A program made the position numbers and the translations under genes. Shown here one piece after another: positions 22,301 through 32,500 of a stretch of 64,000 nt of DNA (its first letter is position 1; every line of letters starts with the position of its first letter). The notes beneath the pieces are model-generated. The model was not told where the DNA came from. It was given only the letters and a program-made list of their open reading frames with translations, and did no database searches. Origin of the DNA: Limnoperna fortunei (Eukaryota > Mollusca > Bivalvia > Mytilida > Modiolidae); contig OX104119.1 in the NCBI GenBank assembly GCA_944474755.1, positions 48,667,657 to 48,731,656 on the forward strand, given 5' to 3'.

Positions 22301-25300
22301 AATCAAATATCTGTCAGTATTACTCTTGTCTGTTTTCGTGGTAAAAAATTACAACCTTCAGATATTGTTTCAATTATATATTCTTTGCATCCATATCGAT
22401 ATGTATGTTTGCGAGGGATAGCAGAATTCTTAAATGACATCTTTTCTTGTACATTTTTAAATATTGCCTTACTCACAGAAAGTAATTTTTCTGTTATTTC
22501 CGGGACAAGAACTAGAAATACAATATACTATTGAGAACAGTAAATATATATAAGATGAGTAAAAGTATTTTGCAACGGTTACAGTGAGCCTATTGTACTC
22601 AAAATATGAAAAAATAGTAAATGTGTAGGGGACTCTACAATCACGTAATCCACCATTATGAAAATACACAGCCAGGCTTCCGGTATTACAAACTGAAAAT
22701 TCCCGAACGAGTTACCATCCCTATCCGCAAGCAGGGGACGTGCTGGGCAAGTATGTTTATATATGAGAACGGTCCAAATTCCTAAATTATTTTATAATTA
22801 AATAGCTCTTCATCATTGCGATAAACATGCTTCAACTATAGCCGTAATGTTCTTATCTATACCACTAAATCTACGAGATCCAAAATCGTTAGTAGGGATG
22901 ACGTTTCAACCACAAAAATTAATGTGGTTCAGACACGCAGTTATTTAATAAAAACATAATTTAAATATTCATCCTGCAATATTTGGCAAAAAGAAACTGT
23001 CAATTTTCCGATTGGAGTTACCTCTGCTAGCATTAGGTCTATGGATATAACCTACAACTAGATTTGAAACTGTCAAATTTTTTTTCCCAACGTTTTTTTG
23101 TTTGTTGTGATACGGGTACCGTCTAGTATTACATATAAAGATCTGGCACTACAAAATTAGTTCTTTGGACAATCCCCAAATATTTATATTTCATACGTAT
23201 ATCCAATTTAACAGAATCACTATACGGCAGCTGGTTTACGTACACACAGGAATGGGAAAAGGAGCTGAACAATGAGAATATTCTGTCAGTGTATTATGAA
23301 GACATGAAAAGGGTAAGAATATCTTGTAACTCAGAAGTTTATGTTTAACCATAGATTGATGTTCTTCTTCAGAAATACATTTTCTTTAAGACTATGTTGA
23401 ATTCTCAATTAAGTTTCAACTAAGAACTTTTCAGTACAAATCAGACGCTAAAAATATCTCTGTACTTATATATACACCCATTTTATTCCGCAACATACAT
23501 CAGTCGAATGTTCCTTGTCTTTCAGTAGCATGTATACATGCGTTTTGAAAATTTTTGGCATTTGTTTTATAAACAACTTTTAGCGTCTAACTCGAGCAAT
23601 AAACGCCAATAAAAACATACCTGTAGATCGTCTTAGATTATTCTTCTTATCAAATTACCCCCTACCAAGCACTGTTAAAAAACCAACAAAAAAAATGTTT
23701 GTCTAATGTGAGTTTTAATAAAGAATTATATTTTTGGCCGATATCTCCATTGAAAGATTTCCTTTTAGGATTTAGCCGGAAGTATAACAAGGTTTGCTAA
23801 ATGGTTGAACATTTCCTGTACGGCTTCGTTTATACAAGAAGTTGCAGATAAGTGTGAATTTGACAATTTGAAGAAGAACAGATTTGACCCTACAGCTTTA
23901 CTGAACCAATCTGATGACAAAACGTCACTATTTAGGAAGGGTATAAATCGCTTTATTATTTTATTTGCAACAACGCTGATGTTTTTAAATGTACGATACT
24001 TAGGAGATAAGTGTATTGATTTGAAAATTTGTCTGCACCTCTTGGTGATTTGTTTTTCAAATACATTACGGTTATGTAACATTTACAAAAATTCGAAATA
24101 AACTGACTAAAATGGGAATTTCTTATTTACCGGAAATAACGTTTGCACATACTTAACCTAAGACGACATCAATCGTGGAATTGATGCCATGAAATTATTC
24201 ATGTTTTCCAATCAGAATTGACGTTATATCAAGAATTGCATTAGAATGACATTTTTTTTTAAATATAGAAACGGACATTAGGGCGATGTGATCTTCACTA
24301 CATCACTAAATAAGAAAGGTAAAGTTTTCTTGCAAAGGTCAAAGTTTCTCATCTGTAACTCCCGCTTTAAATTTCTATAAAATTTGGAAGCGGCGATATA
24401 CTGAAATATTGATGACAGTGGCGTACACCAGCGAAGAAACAAATACTAGAAGTGACAAACAGTAAAAAGTTAAAAGTAAAATTGCTACTTAATACAAAGT
24501 AAACAAAAACATCGAGAATGGACTTCAACACAGTACAAATATGATTAAGAAACGTAAGCAATGGTCGACAAGATAAGGATTTAGAAGACCCCTTAGAACT
24601 GCTATCGCAACCAGACACAAAGAAAGGGTAAACATTTGGCATTATTAACTGGACATGCAGACAAACTACTGCAGTTTACGTACGTTAGAGATCCCCGACG
24701 GGTCATATTAACGTCACGGTGAGGTTTACCCACAATTTTCAATGTGGACAGAAGTCTTTTGATGTTTAGTTAGTATATTTCGTGTATACTTTTATTTAAT
24801 ATTATTTCTTTTAATTAAAAATATAATTCATAATAATGTTGCATATGGATTCCGAGCATTGCTTGCAATTTCGACATATGTCGAAACTGGCGATTTATTG
24901 ACTATAGTACATAAAGCGATATTGTGCTATATTCAGATAAAAAACATTAATTTATATATTGTTATGTAGCAAAAGAGTTTGGAACGGAATCGGCAATTAG
25001 CGGGAAAATTTTGAAAAATCTGCATGTCAGAGTTAGAGTAAATCTGCAAATCCATACTTTACGAGTTCAATACTTGCAGAAAATATGCGTCAGAAGTGAT
25101 ACACAATTAACGATCATCCAATGAGACGAGTCTGTATTTGATTACACTGTTTCACACCACATCGTCCAGGGTGTGATGTAAAATAGTGATATCGCGAAAT
25201 ACACACTCGTTCAGGAATGATAAAACTGCCCAGTCATATATAAGAGAAAAAACAATATCCTTAGATTGTCAGAAAATATGAGATATCAAGTTTATTTGTA

Positions 25301-25503
25301 CTCGTCGTGCACAAGAAGAGAAATGCGCAACACATTCTCGCATTTATAACTGTTACCATAGGTTCGTACAAAGCAACTCTGTATTTATATTTCTAAGAAA
25401 GTGTATAATTCTTTTCTTCTTTAATAGGCCTAAACTGCTACAATTTTTTGCAGGTCAGGTTGGGGACTGGAAGAACTGGTTTACAGTGTCACAAAACGAA
25501 TGA
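19365..25503 (+). CDS. cytosolic sulfotransferase SULT-2, six exons, 279 aa, truncated by a premature TGA
   Basis: PAPS-dependent sulfotransferase. Exons: 19365-19384, 20257-20432, 20979-21302, 23215-23312, 23769-23940, 25454-25503; borders are GT/AG and phases match SULT-1. The first exon (MDEAKIK) ends AA|GTAAGT. Motifs: 5'-PAPS loop FPKTGTNWTHE (62-72), catalytic His115 (FITHVPFKYLP), 3'-phosphate segment YVQRNPKDVFVS (R137, S145), and C-terminal GQVGDWKNWFTVSQNE with the KxxxTVxxxE dimer motif. The next codon, 25501-25503, is TGA where SULT-1 has CGA (Arg). The frame stays open for 20 more codons to a TAA at 25564-25566 that lines up with the SULT-1 stop. The truncation therefore looks like a single C-to-T change at a CpG, or a base-call error. 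Loss of the last helix may weaken the enzyme; all PAPS and catalytic motifs remain. Confidence 0.88.
19540..19603. repeat. short minisatellite in SULT-2 intron 1
   Basis: Four copies of a 15-16 bp unit around ACCAACTCGTACC, with small changes between copies. Confidence 0.8.
20602..20917 (+). mobile_element. tRNA-derived SINE in SULT-2 intron 2, with internal duplication
   Basis: Head AGGCCTCGGGGCTAGATTGT, a worn B box, two tandem versions of the middle segment (ATTAACTAAGATTGC... and TTGACTAGGATTGCC...ACCGAAGGTCGGGG), a C-run, and the GACGCCATGATATTGCTGAA tail. It lies just ahead of exon 3. Confidence 0.85.
22172..22301 (+). mobile_element. worn 3' fragment of the same SINE
   Basis: Keeps CTTAATTTTGAAGGATTGC and the tail AATATTGCTAAATGTTGCGT followed by TAAACACCATTC. 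Head missing. In SULT-2 intron 3. Confidence 0.55.
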
Positions 25504-25658
25504 TTTGATGAATTCTACAAAGAGAAAATGAAAAACTCAAAGTTAAACTTTACATATGAATTGTAAAATATTGTGACTGATTGTAATAATTTAAAATCTT
25601 CTTCCTAAATGGTATGAAATCTTATGTTTATGATTATATTAAACTTTACGCTTTGTAC

Positions 25659-25664
25659 AATAAA
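25659..25664 (+). terminator. polyadenylation signal of SULT-2
   Basis: AATAAA 93 bases after the ancestral TAA (25564-25566). Confidence 0.6.
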
Positions 25665-25684
25665 AACATTTTATAGTCTGTAAT

Positions 25685-25795
25685 ATCCTACCTGAAGTAA
25701 AAATCTGCGTTCCGGATTGGCTGACGTTGACGTGTCGTGGTGACCACGTTTTTATACTAGTATATGGGGTTAGTAGATGGGGTCAGTAGGTAAGT
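25685..25795. repeat. dispersed repeat pair, copy 1 (copy 2 at about 26500-26610)
   Basis: CCTACCTGAAGTAAAAATCTGCGTT...GACGTTGACGTG...GGTGACCACG... resembles CCTACATCCTGTAAGAATCAGCGTT...GACATTGACGTC...GGTGACCCAAC... near 26500. Both run on into a TAGTAGAT..CAGTAG segment. The family is unknown. Confidence 0.5.
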
Positions 25796-25799
25796 GTTA

Positions 25800-26499
25800 T
25801 CGTTCTTGACAACATTGAAACGCACACTGTAAAAATGATTTTTTGTTTAAAACCCCATGTGTTTTTCAATTTACCGACCGCGTATATAGTGTAAAAGGTC
25901 AGCGACCGATTCTGTAAATTATAATATTAAAGAATTGCAGACTGTATATATTTTATATGTTTATAACTGTTAACACGCACATGTGTACACGGCTTTTTTA
26001 CACCTGGGTTTTTAAGATCTTATCTAACTTTATAAAAGCGTACATGTGGCAAAATAAGGTCCAATGTTTACATTTCACATAAAGTATAATCAAAATACAT
26101 CACAGAAGTTAAAATGTCAAGGTGATTACCAACATCGAATGAAATTTTTAAATTGTGGGATTTTAGACTTATTTTTAAATAATTCCAATTATTTTGGCTT
26201 GTATTTTAATAAAAATACTGATAACAGTATAAAAAGCGTTTCCGACATATATCGTGGGTTTTACACTGTCGGAAATGGATTTATCTTATCTGATGTCCCG
26301 TAATTAAAATGAACAAGCGCTGATGTTGTTGATTCGATGTTTGTTTAACGTTCCCAGAGCTGTACTAGCTTAGGCTTTATTTTTCAGGACGAGAACAAGT
26401 ACCGAAGCGCTGCGACCTATTCGTTATATATTTAGGCTTCACAAACATATTTGCCAAACTGAATTCCTAACTAGAGTCATATAAAACAAATATCCTACA
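25800..26499. other. intergenic, nothing recognised
   Basis: No supported feature besides the repeat pair that flanks it. Confidence 0.4.
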
Positions 26500-26682
26500 T
26501 CCTGTAAGAATCAGCGTTTTTTTATTGGACATTGACGTCACGTGGTGACCCAACATTTTATATATGCGATTATTAGATTTTACACAGTCAGTAGATAATA
26601 ATATTATCCACTTTTCTTACATTTATAGAAAATAATTTCTTGGTATCTCATTTAGTTTTTTATGGATATACGCCCCCAAATT

Positions 26683-26900
26683 CAGCATTTGTTTAGGTGT
26701 ACCATAGTGTCCAGTTTGGGAGGAGGGGGGAACTAGAGTTCGCGTTAACAACACTTAAGCTTCGACAAGAAAACTGGCAATCTTAGTCGAGCACACTTTG
26801 CCCACAGTTACACTCGAAGTAACAACCTAAATAATGACTCGTCAGTGGTCTATTCTCTTACTTTCAACTTTGACTAATCGGTCATCGAGTATCAACTTAA
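26683..26900 (-). mobile_element. strongly diverged SINE copy
   Basis: Minus-strand order of segments as in the other SINEs (body with AGAAAACTGGCAATCTTAGT, AGTCGAGCACACTTTGCCCA, head with GACTAATCGGTCATCGAG), with many changes and indels. Confidence 0.6.
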
Positions 26901-27537
26901 TTTGCATGAAGACCTCAGAAGATATAATCAGATAGATATGATAGGTGATTACACATTTAAGTCATACCGATAAATAACAGCCCGAAAGACAAGTTTTCGG
27001 GAAAAATGGGAAAATAAGGGGGAGGGGGTGGTTGGATTACCCTTAACTTTAGTCCGTGAATCCTTTGCCGTTCCACGTTTTTCAGACTTTGATGGGAGTG
27101 TGGAATATCAGAGAGCTCTCCATAGTCAAAACAGCGGAATTTTTGCTACACGGGTTTGATTCGGCACATTTCACAATCTCACGATACAATAAAATTGTTC
27201 GTGTGGTTTACATAAATCCCTTCTCCAGAATATTTTCTGCATTAAAATAATCACCTCAACTCCAATCAAAATAATTTTCATCCGTTTCTATTCTCATTTT
27301 CATTACTACCCCTACCAAATTGAAAAAAAACCATTTTGAGTTGAACGAAATGAAGAATACGTTTACTTTATTTTAAAAGTAAAAGAATAGAACGCACTAT
27401 TAGATTTGTTAGTTTAAGACAAACGGAAGTTGAAGTTTTCGATATCGGCTATAATAATATTTTTTTTCCGGATAACATGATTGATAAATTAAGCAATAAA
27501 ATATAACAAATCGGGAGACTTGTGACAATTTTAAATC
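26901..27537. other. intergenic, nothing recognised
   Basis: No supported feature. Confidence 0.4.
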
Positions 27538-27783
27538 GGGGCCTCTGTGGCCGATTGGTTAAGGTAGTTAGACTACTACTGATCACGTGGTCTGTCAACA
27601 CTGAGGTTGCGGGTTCGATTCTCACTGCAGACAGGGACTCCAACCTAACTTGTCAAGGATTTCGAGTTTTCCTACCAATGGTCGGGGGTTCTCTCCGGGT
27701 ACTCCGGCTTCCTCCCAAATAAAAACTGGAGGAAAGATTTAACTGAAAAATTGCTGAAACACCATTCACACAAACAAACACGC
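27538..27783 (+). mobile_element. tRNA-derived SINE, well-kept head
   Basis: Pol III promoter boxes are clear: A box TGGCCGATTGG and B box GGTTCGATTCT, in a class II (Ser/Leu-like) tRNA-related head. The body has GGTCGGGGGTTCTCTCCGGG and the tail ends in ACACCATTCACACAAACAAA. A deletion removes part of the CGCCATG..AGTGGCG segment of the 3' domain. Confidence 0.92.
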
Positions 27784-27959
27784 AATTTTAAATCTAAAAA
27801 TCGGTTGGATTAAAAGTTGTGTAAATCTAATGGAGATGAGTTACACTGAACAATTTTCATACCATGAGTAGAATCTTCCCACGTGAATCTGCCTATGTAA
27901 TCTGTTAAAGTCACAAAAGAAAACAATTGAAAAACGACAAAAAAAGACAGAACAAAATG

Positions 27960-28475
27960 CATTGTATGTGCCTAAAATTTGATATATTCTTGGGTTGAAT
28001 CAGAGTTGTAATCAGTATTTTAGTGTATAGTAATGTTACGTTCCACATATTGACTTCTATTTCATTCAGTGCATTCCTCAGGGAACAATTAAAAGTAAAC
28101 ATTGCACCAAAATCTCCCTTCTTTTAAAGCAGTTTGGGAAAAAAACTGTTATTTTTCTGTATCTTTATTTTCTTTCTGATTATGCATATAGAACAACACA
28201 TATTTTACGCTCATTTTTAACATTGTTCAGGTGGTCAATTTTTGTTTAATTATTTAAAAAAACCACTTGTGAAGTGACGACAGTTATTTAAATATCTCAA
28301 GCACCATTGGTTTATAGTTTAGCGTAAACAATGTCCTTAAAAGGTACATTGTCTACCTATCCTACATATAAATTACAAACAAAAGATATTTTTATAATAC
28401 CCATAAAATGGGAAATGCAGCTAAGAGACGGATAGCTTTTTAGAAAAGCTAAACTTGTAAAATAATCATTAAAAT
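27960..28475 (-). repeat. unclassified dispersed repeat, inverted relative to 50415-51240
   Basis: The reverse complement matches 50415-51240 in several blocks: GCAGCTAAGAGACGG followed by TAGCTTTTTAGAAAAGCTAA, the GTAAACAATGT..CCTTA..AAGG segment, GTGACGACAG..ATTTAAAT, the CATTGTACC/GGTACAATG segment, and the TTGTAATCAGTATTTTAGTG end. No terminal repeats or coding capacity were seen, so the class is unknown. Confidence 0.75.
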
Positions 28476-29142
28476 AGCCTTGCGTGCACTGTTTAAATGA
28501 GTCTATTTATAGGTTTTGTAAACCGAAAGCTGTTCAGTGGGATTTCCGATTACACATCTCTTACTTCACAGACCGACACATCGGAATATTGTCATATAAA
28601 CAGCTTTTGCATAGAAATGATCATGTTCGACCAAATCCTTTGACTGTAAAAATATGAGTTTGTAAACTGGAGGGACAAGGAGACGAGGAGAAATAAAACA
28701 AGGTATGGTTTTGCGAACATAACAGCACACACAAAACTTGTCTGTACAAATTTTGTCTTAAAACATTTATTAAATAAGATTCAAAACTTGTGCATTTTAA
28801 ACGGGTGTCCAAGTTGAGCGGAATTACCGGAAACAAGCAGCATTACACGAGGCGCACCCCTCATTACAAACCATAAAACTATACACCTAAAACGAAAGTA
28901 CCTTTTAAGTGTTTACAACTGATAAATTTAATGTATATTTTTGTGTAGTTTGTGTATGTTCCTCCTTAATTTGGCAGGTTAAAACTTTTATTACTTTAAA
29001 AATTATAAAAATAGTTTGCAAAAAGACTTCTGGACAGAACAAGAATATTTGGATCTCGCTTTCTTAACTCAATAACATTTTCTTTTTGTCGGTACGATAG
29101 GGTTTTCTTTTAAGCATACTATATTGTTTCGTTTGTTGATTG
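28476..29142. other. intergenic, nothing recognised
   Basis: No supported feature. Confidence 0.4.
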
Positions 29143-29373
29143 TAACGCCAATTTTAACAATCTTTTACTTATATTATGCCGTCTAGTTGTTATAGGGGGA
29201 GCAAGCCATAGTACCCGAAGAAAAACCCCAATCTTTGGTAGGAAAACGAGCAATTTAGATTGGAGTCGAGCACGCCCTGCCCGCAGTGAAACTCGAACCT
29301 GCAACCTCAGTGTTGACAGACCACGTGATCAATAGAAGGCGAACTACCTTAACCACTCGGCCACCGAGGCCCC
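29143..29373 (-). mobile_element. tRNA-derived SINE (first of three upstream of the cGAS-like gene)
   Basis: Minus-strand copy. The head at the right has GGTGGCCGAGTGGTTAAGG and GGTTCGAGTTTC; the body has GATTGGGGTTTTTCTTCGGG. Confidence 0.9.
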
Positions 29374-29403
29374 CTATATTGTGTTAATATCGTACAGTCT
29401 ATT

Positions 29404-29546
29404 TTATTGAAGAGTAAGCCATAGTACCCGAAGAAAAACTCCGATCTTTGGTAGGAAAACGGGCAATCCTTGCCAGCTTAGATTGCAGTCGAGCACACCC
29501 TGCCCGCAGTGAGACTACCTTAACCACTCGGCCACCTAGGCCCCCT
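29404..29546 (-). mobile_element. SINE with internal deletion
   Basis: Minus-strand copy with the same order. About 60 bp of the head between the two Pol III boxes is missing (GTGAGACTACCTTAACCACT joins the body to the A box). Confidence 0.85.
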
Positions 29547-29734
29547 ATTTTGTGTGTTAATTTTATGTTTATTTTATTATGTATATGAGTATATTTACGT
29601 TAAAAATTTCAAATACTAATAACGACATTCATGGTTATTTTAAAAATTTATAATGTATCATTCCTTATTATCGGCGGTACAAGGGAAATACGTTTTACTT
29701 GGTCTTTGTCAGTTTTGACAAAAAATCTACTTAA

Positions 29735-29892
29735 GGTCGTTGTTTCGTTTTCCAGGAAAAGCGGCAATTACTGTCATTTAAGGTAAGTGTCAAACACACC
29801 TTGCAAAAATCAAACCCGTAACCCTATTGTTGACAATAACGTAATCAATAGTAGATGACTAACTTCTTAAAACACTCGGCCACCGAGGCCCC
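29735..29892 (-). mobile_element. diverged SINE copy
   Basis: Minus-strand head GGGGCCTCGGTGGCCGAGTG is well kept, the body is worn. Confidence 0.8.
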
Positions 29893-30186
29893 ATCAGTTT
29901 GCACAAACACTACAAAAAAGTAAGTAAAATTCTGTGATCCCATGTGGAAGGTCATGCGCTCTGTGTGTTTATAAACATGCAAAAGATTTTTAATTGTCTT
30001 TATGTGGACTTGATACGTATTAAAATCTTACTGAAATGTAACACAATTCAATTGTTTCAAGGCTGATCAATTAAAGAACATAATAACGGATAAGTCCTTT
30101 CATGCGAGTTCACGGAGCTCAGTATTCGTTCATAATAAACTAGGTTACTACTCATTCTTTGTCTAAAATTTTACTTGTATTGTAGC

Positions 30187-32013
30187 ATGGATGTCAATAA
30201 CCAAGATTTATCGTTATCAGTATATAACCACCTCTGTCAAGTTGTTGGTTCAGAGGACGTCGTGAGAACAAGAAGGGGGATTTTTAATGCCGACGATTTT
30301 GTGTTGTCTGAAAAAAAGACTCATATCAGTTGTGGAAGTAAAGCTGAAGGGTTAGATCTCTGTGGCAGTGATTTTGATTATATGATTGTTTTTAGTAGTG
30401 CGGTGGTCTATGAAAGCATTGATGAAATACATTATCGTAAACAAAATCGAGATAAAATTTTTTTTATTATGGATACCAGTAATACAAAACCTGGTTATAC
30501 TCGTCTGAAATTGTACGACGGCAGTAACTACAGGACGTTTTCAGATATGGTTTGTCGCGAGATGGGAAATGAAACTTTTTTTTCAAGTAAATTGTTTAGA
30601 GAATACGTTGTTGAAATCGGTAAAAATTATGAAACGAATTTGGTTATACACGGTCCATGTAATTCAGACCCAGATACAGATATGGATTTCGTTACCAGTT
30701 TTCATTGTGAAAAGTGGATATTGCAAGCGAACGGATGGATACACAGATCACGTTCGTCATGGCCAGATAACACGTTGATAAAGTCAATTGTGAAATCCGG
30801 TGTAATGTTCGTGCCTGTAGGGTGTAAAAACTCTCCACAAGAAGATTTAGAATTTCGTATTTCGTTCAATGTTGCAGAAAAAATACTTGTTCATTCATTC
30901 AGTCATGTCCAGTTATTATGCTATGCATTACTAAAACTTATTTTAAACCATTTTATAAAACCACAATATGGGGAAATATTGTGTTCATACTTTGTAAAAA
31001 CCATTATGTTTTGGGTATCAGAGGAATCAGTGGAGTTAATATGGAGACCGCGGAATTTCCTTCGGTGCTTTGACCAATGTTTCAAAAGATTAGTTTACTG
31101 TGTTACATATTCTACTTGTTTACATTACTTTATTCCGGAGTTAGATTTTTTTGAAGATAGATTTAGTAAATCTGAGCACGACTCATTAACCAGTACTCTA
31201 CAGAGTCTTTATAATAACAGATGGCAATGTGTTTTACAAACAGTTGTATCTAGTTCCTTTGCAATTCAACGCAATTCATCAGGAAAATTGTCAGCGTTAA
31301 ATGTGTCTGCTTTGCCTTGTGTTTTAATTAATGAATGCGTCTTAATGTCTTTCATCAGATCAATATTCGGAGCACTAAATTTACCCGGAAAGCAAATGTA
31401 CGCTTTAACGCTGTCTCGAGCAAGCAAACAAGTTGCACATGGTATTCAGATAGATAAAACTGAGCATGTATCAAATAAACAGAGATATCGAAATTACCGG
31501 AAGTGCTTAAATCATATACTGCTGGGTTTACATCATGATGCTGTGTCCGGTTGGTTATTGTTGGCATCATTCTTTTATACACGTAAGCAATACCAACAAT
31601 GTCTCATTGTATTAAACTATTGTTTACATAAATGTACACCAGATAAGATTTTATTGCTCCCATCAATTGACACTGAATTACAATATGAATTTAATATAGA
31701 AGTGAAGCAACATGTAAAGAATGGATTCCTTCGTGCATGTAAACGGCGCGTCGTTGGCGTTGTTCTATTTGAGAAACAATCTTGTATTATACCGGCAGAG
31801 TTGTCAGTATTAAATGTGGAAGACATAATATTTTTAAACCCAATAGTATTTGGTCTCTTTCTACGTAGTATTTGTTTACATCGTCTAAATCTTCACAGAG
31901 AAAAAATGAACGCACTTTGTGACTTGGAAACAACTGTTAGAAAAATACATCTAAGACCAATTCTTTACAATGACACGTGTATTGCTGTTGCTCGACAACT
32001 TCTAGCAGGATGA
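30187..32013 (+). CDS. Mab-21/cGAS-like receptor (cGLR) nucleotidyltransferase, 608 aa, single coding exon
   Basis: Predicted member of the Mab-21 family that includes cGAS. Such proteins sense foreign nucleic acid and make cyclic dinucleotide signals, although many family members have no known ligand. The nucleotidyltransferase core has the Gly-Ser loop at 50-51 (CGSKAEGLDLCGSDFDYM) with acidic pair D62/D64, and a third acidic residue, D167, in TDMDFVTSF. Metal-binding residues are therefore intact. Typical Mab-21 helices follow: WPDNTLIKSIVKSG (192-205), FRISFNVAEKIL (223-234) and HVQLLCYALLKLIL (240-253). The region about 435-490 (NHILLGLHHDAVSGWLLLAS) looks like the TPR-type tail seen in mollusc relatives. 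No cGAS zinc thumb was found. ATG 30187 was chosen; the bases just before it (TTGTATTGTAG) look like a splice acceptor, so a non-coding leader exon is likely. The substrate and ligand are unknown. Confidence 0.88.
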   Translation: MDVNNQDLSLSVYNHLCQVVGSEDVVRTRRGIFNADDFVLSEKKTHISCGSKAEGLDLCGSDFDYMIVFSSAVVYESIDEIHYRKQNRDKIFFIMDTSNTKPGYTRLKLYDGSNYRTFSDMVCREMGNETFFSSKLFREYVVEIGKNYETNLVIHGPCNSDPDTDMDFVTSFHCEKWILQANGWIHRSRSSWPDNTLIKSIVKSGVMFVPVGCKNSPQEDLEFRISFNVAEKILVHSFSHVQLLCYALLKLILNHFIKPQYGEILCSYFVKTIMFWVSEESVELIWRPRNFLRCFDQCFKRLVYCVTYSTCLHYFIPELDFFEDRFSKSEHDSLTSTLQSLYNNRWQCVLQTVVSSSFAIQRNSSGKLSALNVSALPCVLINECVLMSFIRSIFGALNLPGKQMYALTLSRASKQVAHGIQIDKTEHVSNKQRYRNYRKCLNHILLGLHHDAVSGWLLLASFFYTRKQYQQCLIVLNYCLHKCTPDKILLLPSIDTELQYEFNIEVKQHVKNGFLRACKRRVVGVVLFEKQSCIIPAELSVLNVEDIIFLNPIVFGLFLRSICLHRLNLHREKMNALCDLETTVRKIHLRPILYNDTCIAVARQLLAG

Positions 32014-32084
32014 CGGAAAAGGAACTATTATAATCTCCACCATATCTTTTTGGACTTTGATTTGCGGATTGTCTTCCACGGTGT

Positions 32085-32500
32085 TTATTATTTGTATTCA
32101 CTTTCGTTGCTAACGATGGATAAAGGAGAAAATATTTTTGAAGTACACTTAGTTACTGTAAATGAACAGAATTTTTCTACAAGAATGTCAATCATTTAAC
32201 TTGAGTGAAAAATCAATATGATGTATGAGGTTTGACTGCAAAAACGCTTGGGTGATATCAAAGTTTCATCCAATAATACATTTTGTTATCGCCGGGCGAT
32301 ATATTTGTATTCACTTTCGTTGCTAACGATGGATAAAGGAGAAAATATTTCTAAGTACACTTAGTTACCATAAATGAACAGAATTTTGCTACAAGAATGT
32401 CAATCATTTAACTTGAGTGAAAAATCAAGATAATATAGTAGGATCGCCTGCAAAATGCTTGGGTGATATCAAAGTTTCATGTAATAATAAGTTTTGTTGG
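32085..32500 (+). repeat. tandem duplication downstream of the cGAS-like gene, period about 217 bp
   Basis: TTTGTATTCACTTTCGTTGC occurs at about 32090 and again at about 32308. Both copies continue through AATCATTTAACTTGAGTGAA to CTTGGGTGATATCAAAGTTT. Confidence 0.9.

Noticed and set aside
24367..24642. 91-codon minus-strand frame between SULT-2 exons 5 and 6
   Set aside because: No recognised motif, no splice sites of use to a minus-strand gene; within an intron and likely chance.
27538..27620. Functional tRNA-Ser/Leu gene
   Set aside because: A and B boxes are present, but the acceptor stem does not pair as a tRNA and the head continues into the SINE body shared by a dozen copies.
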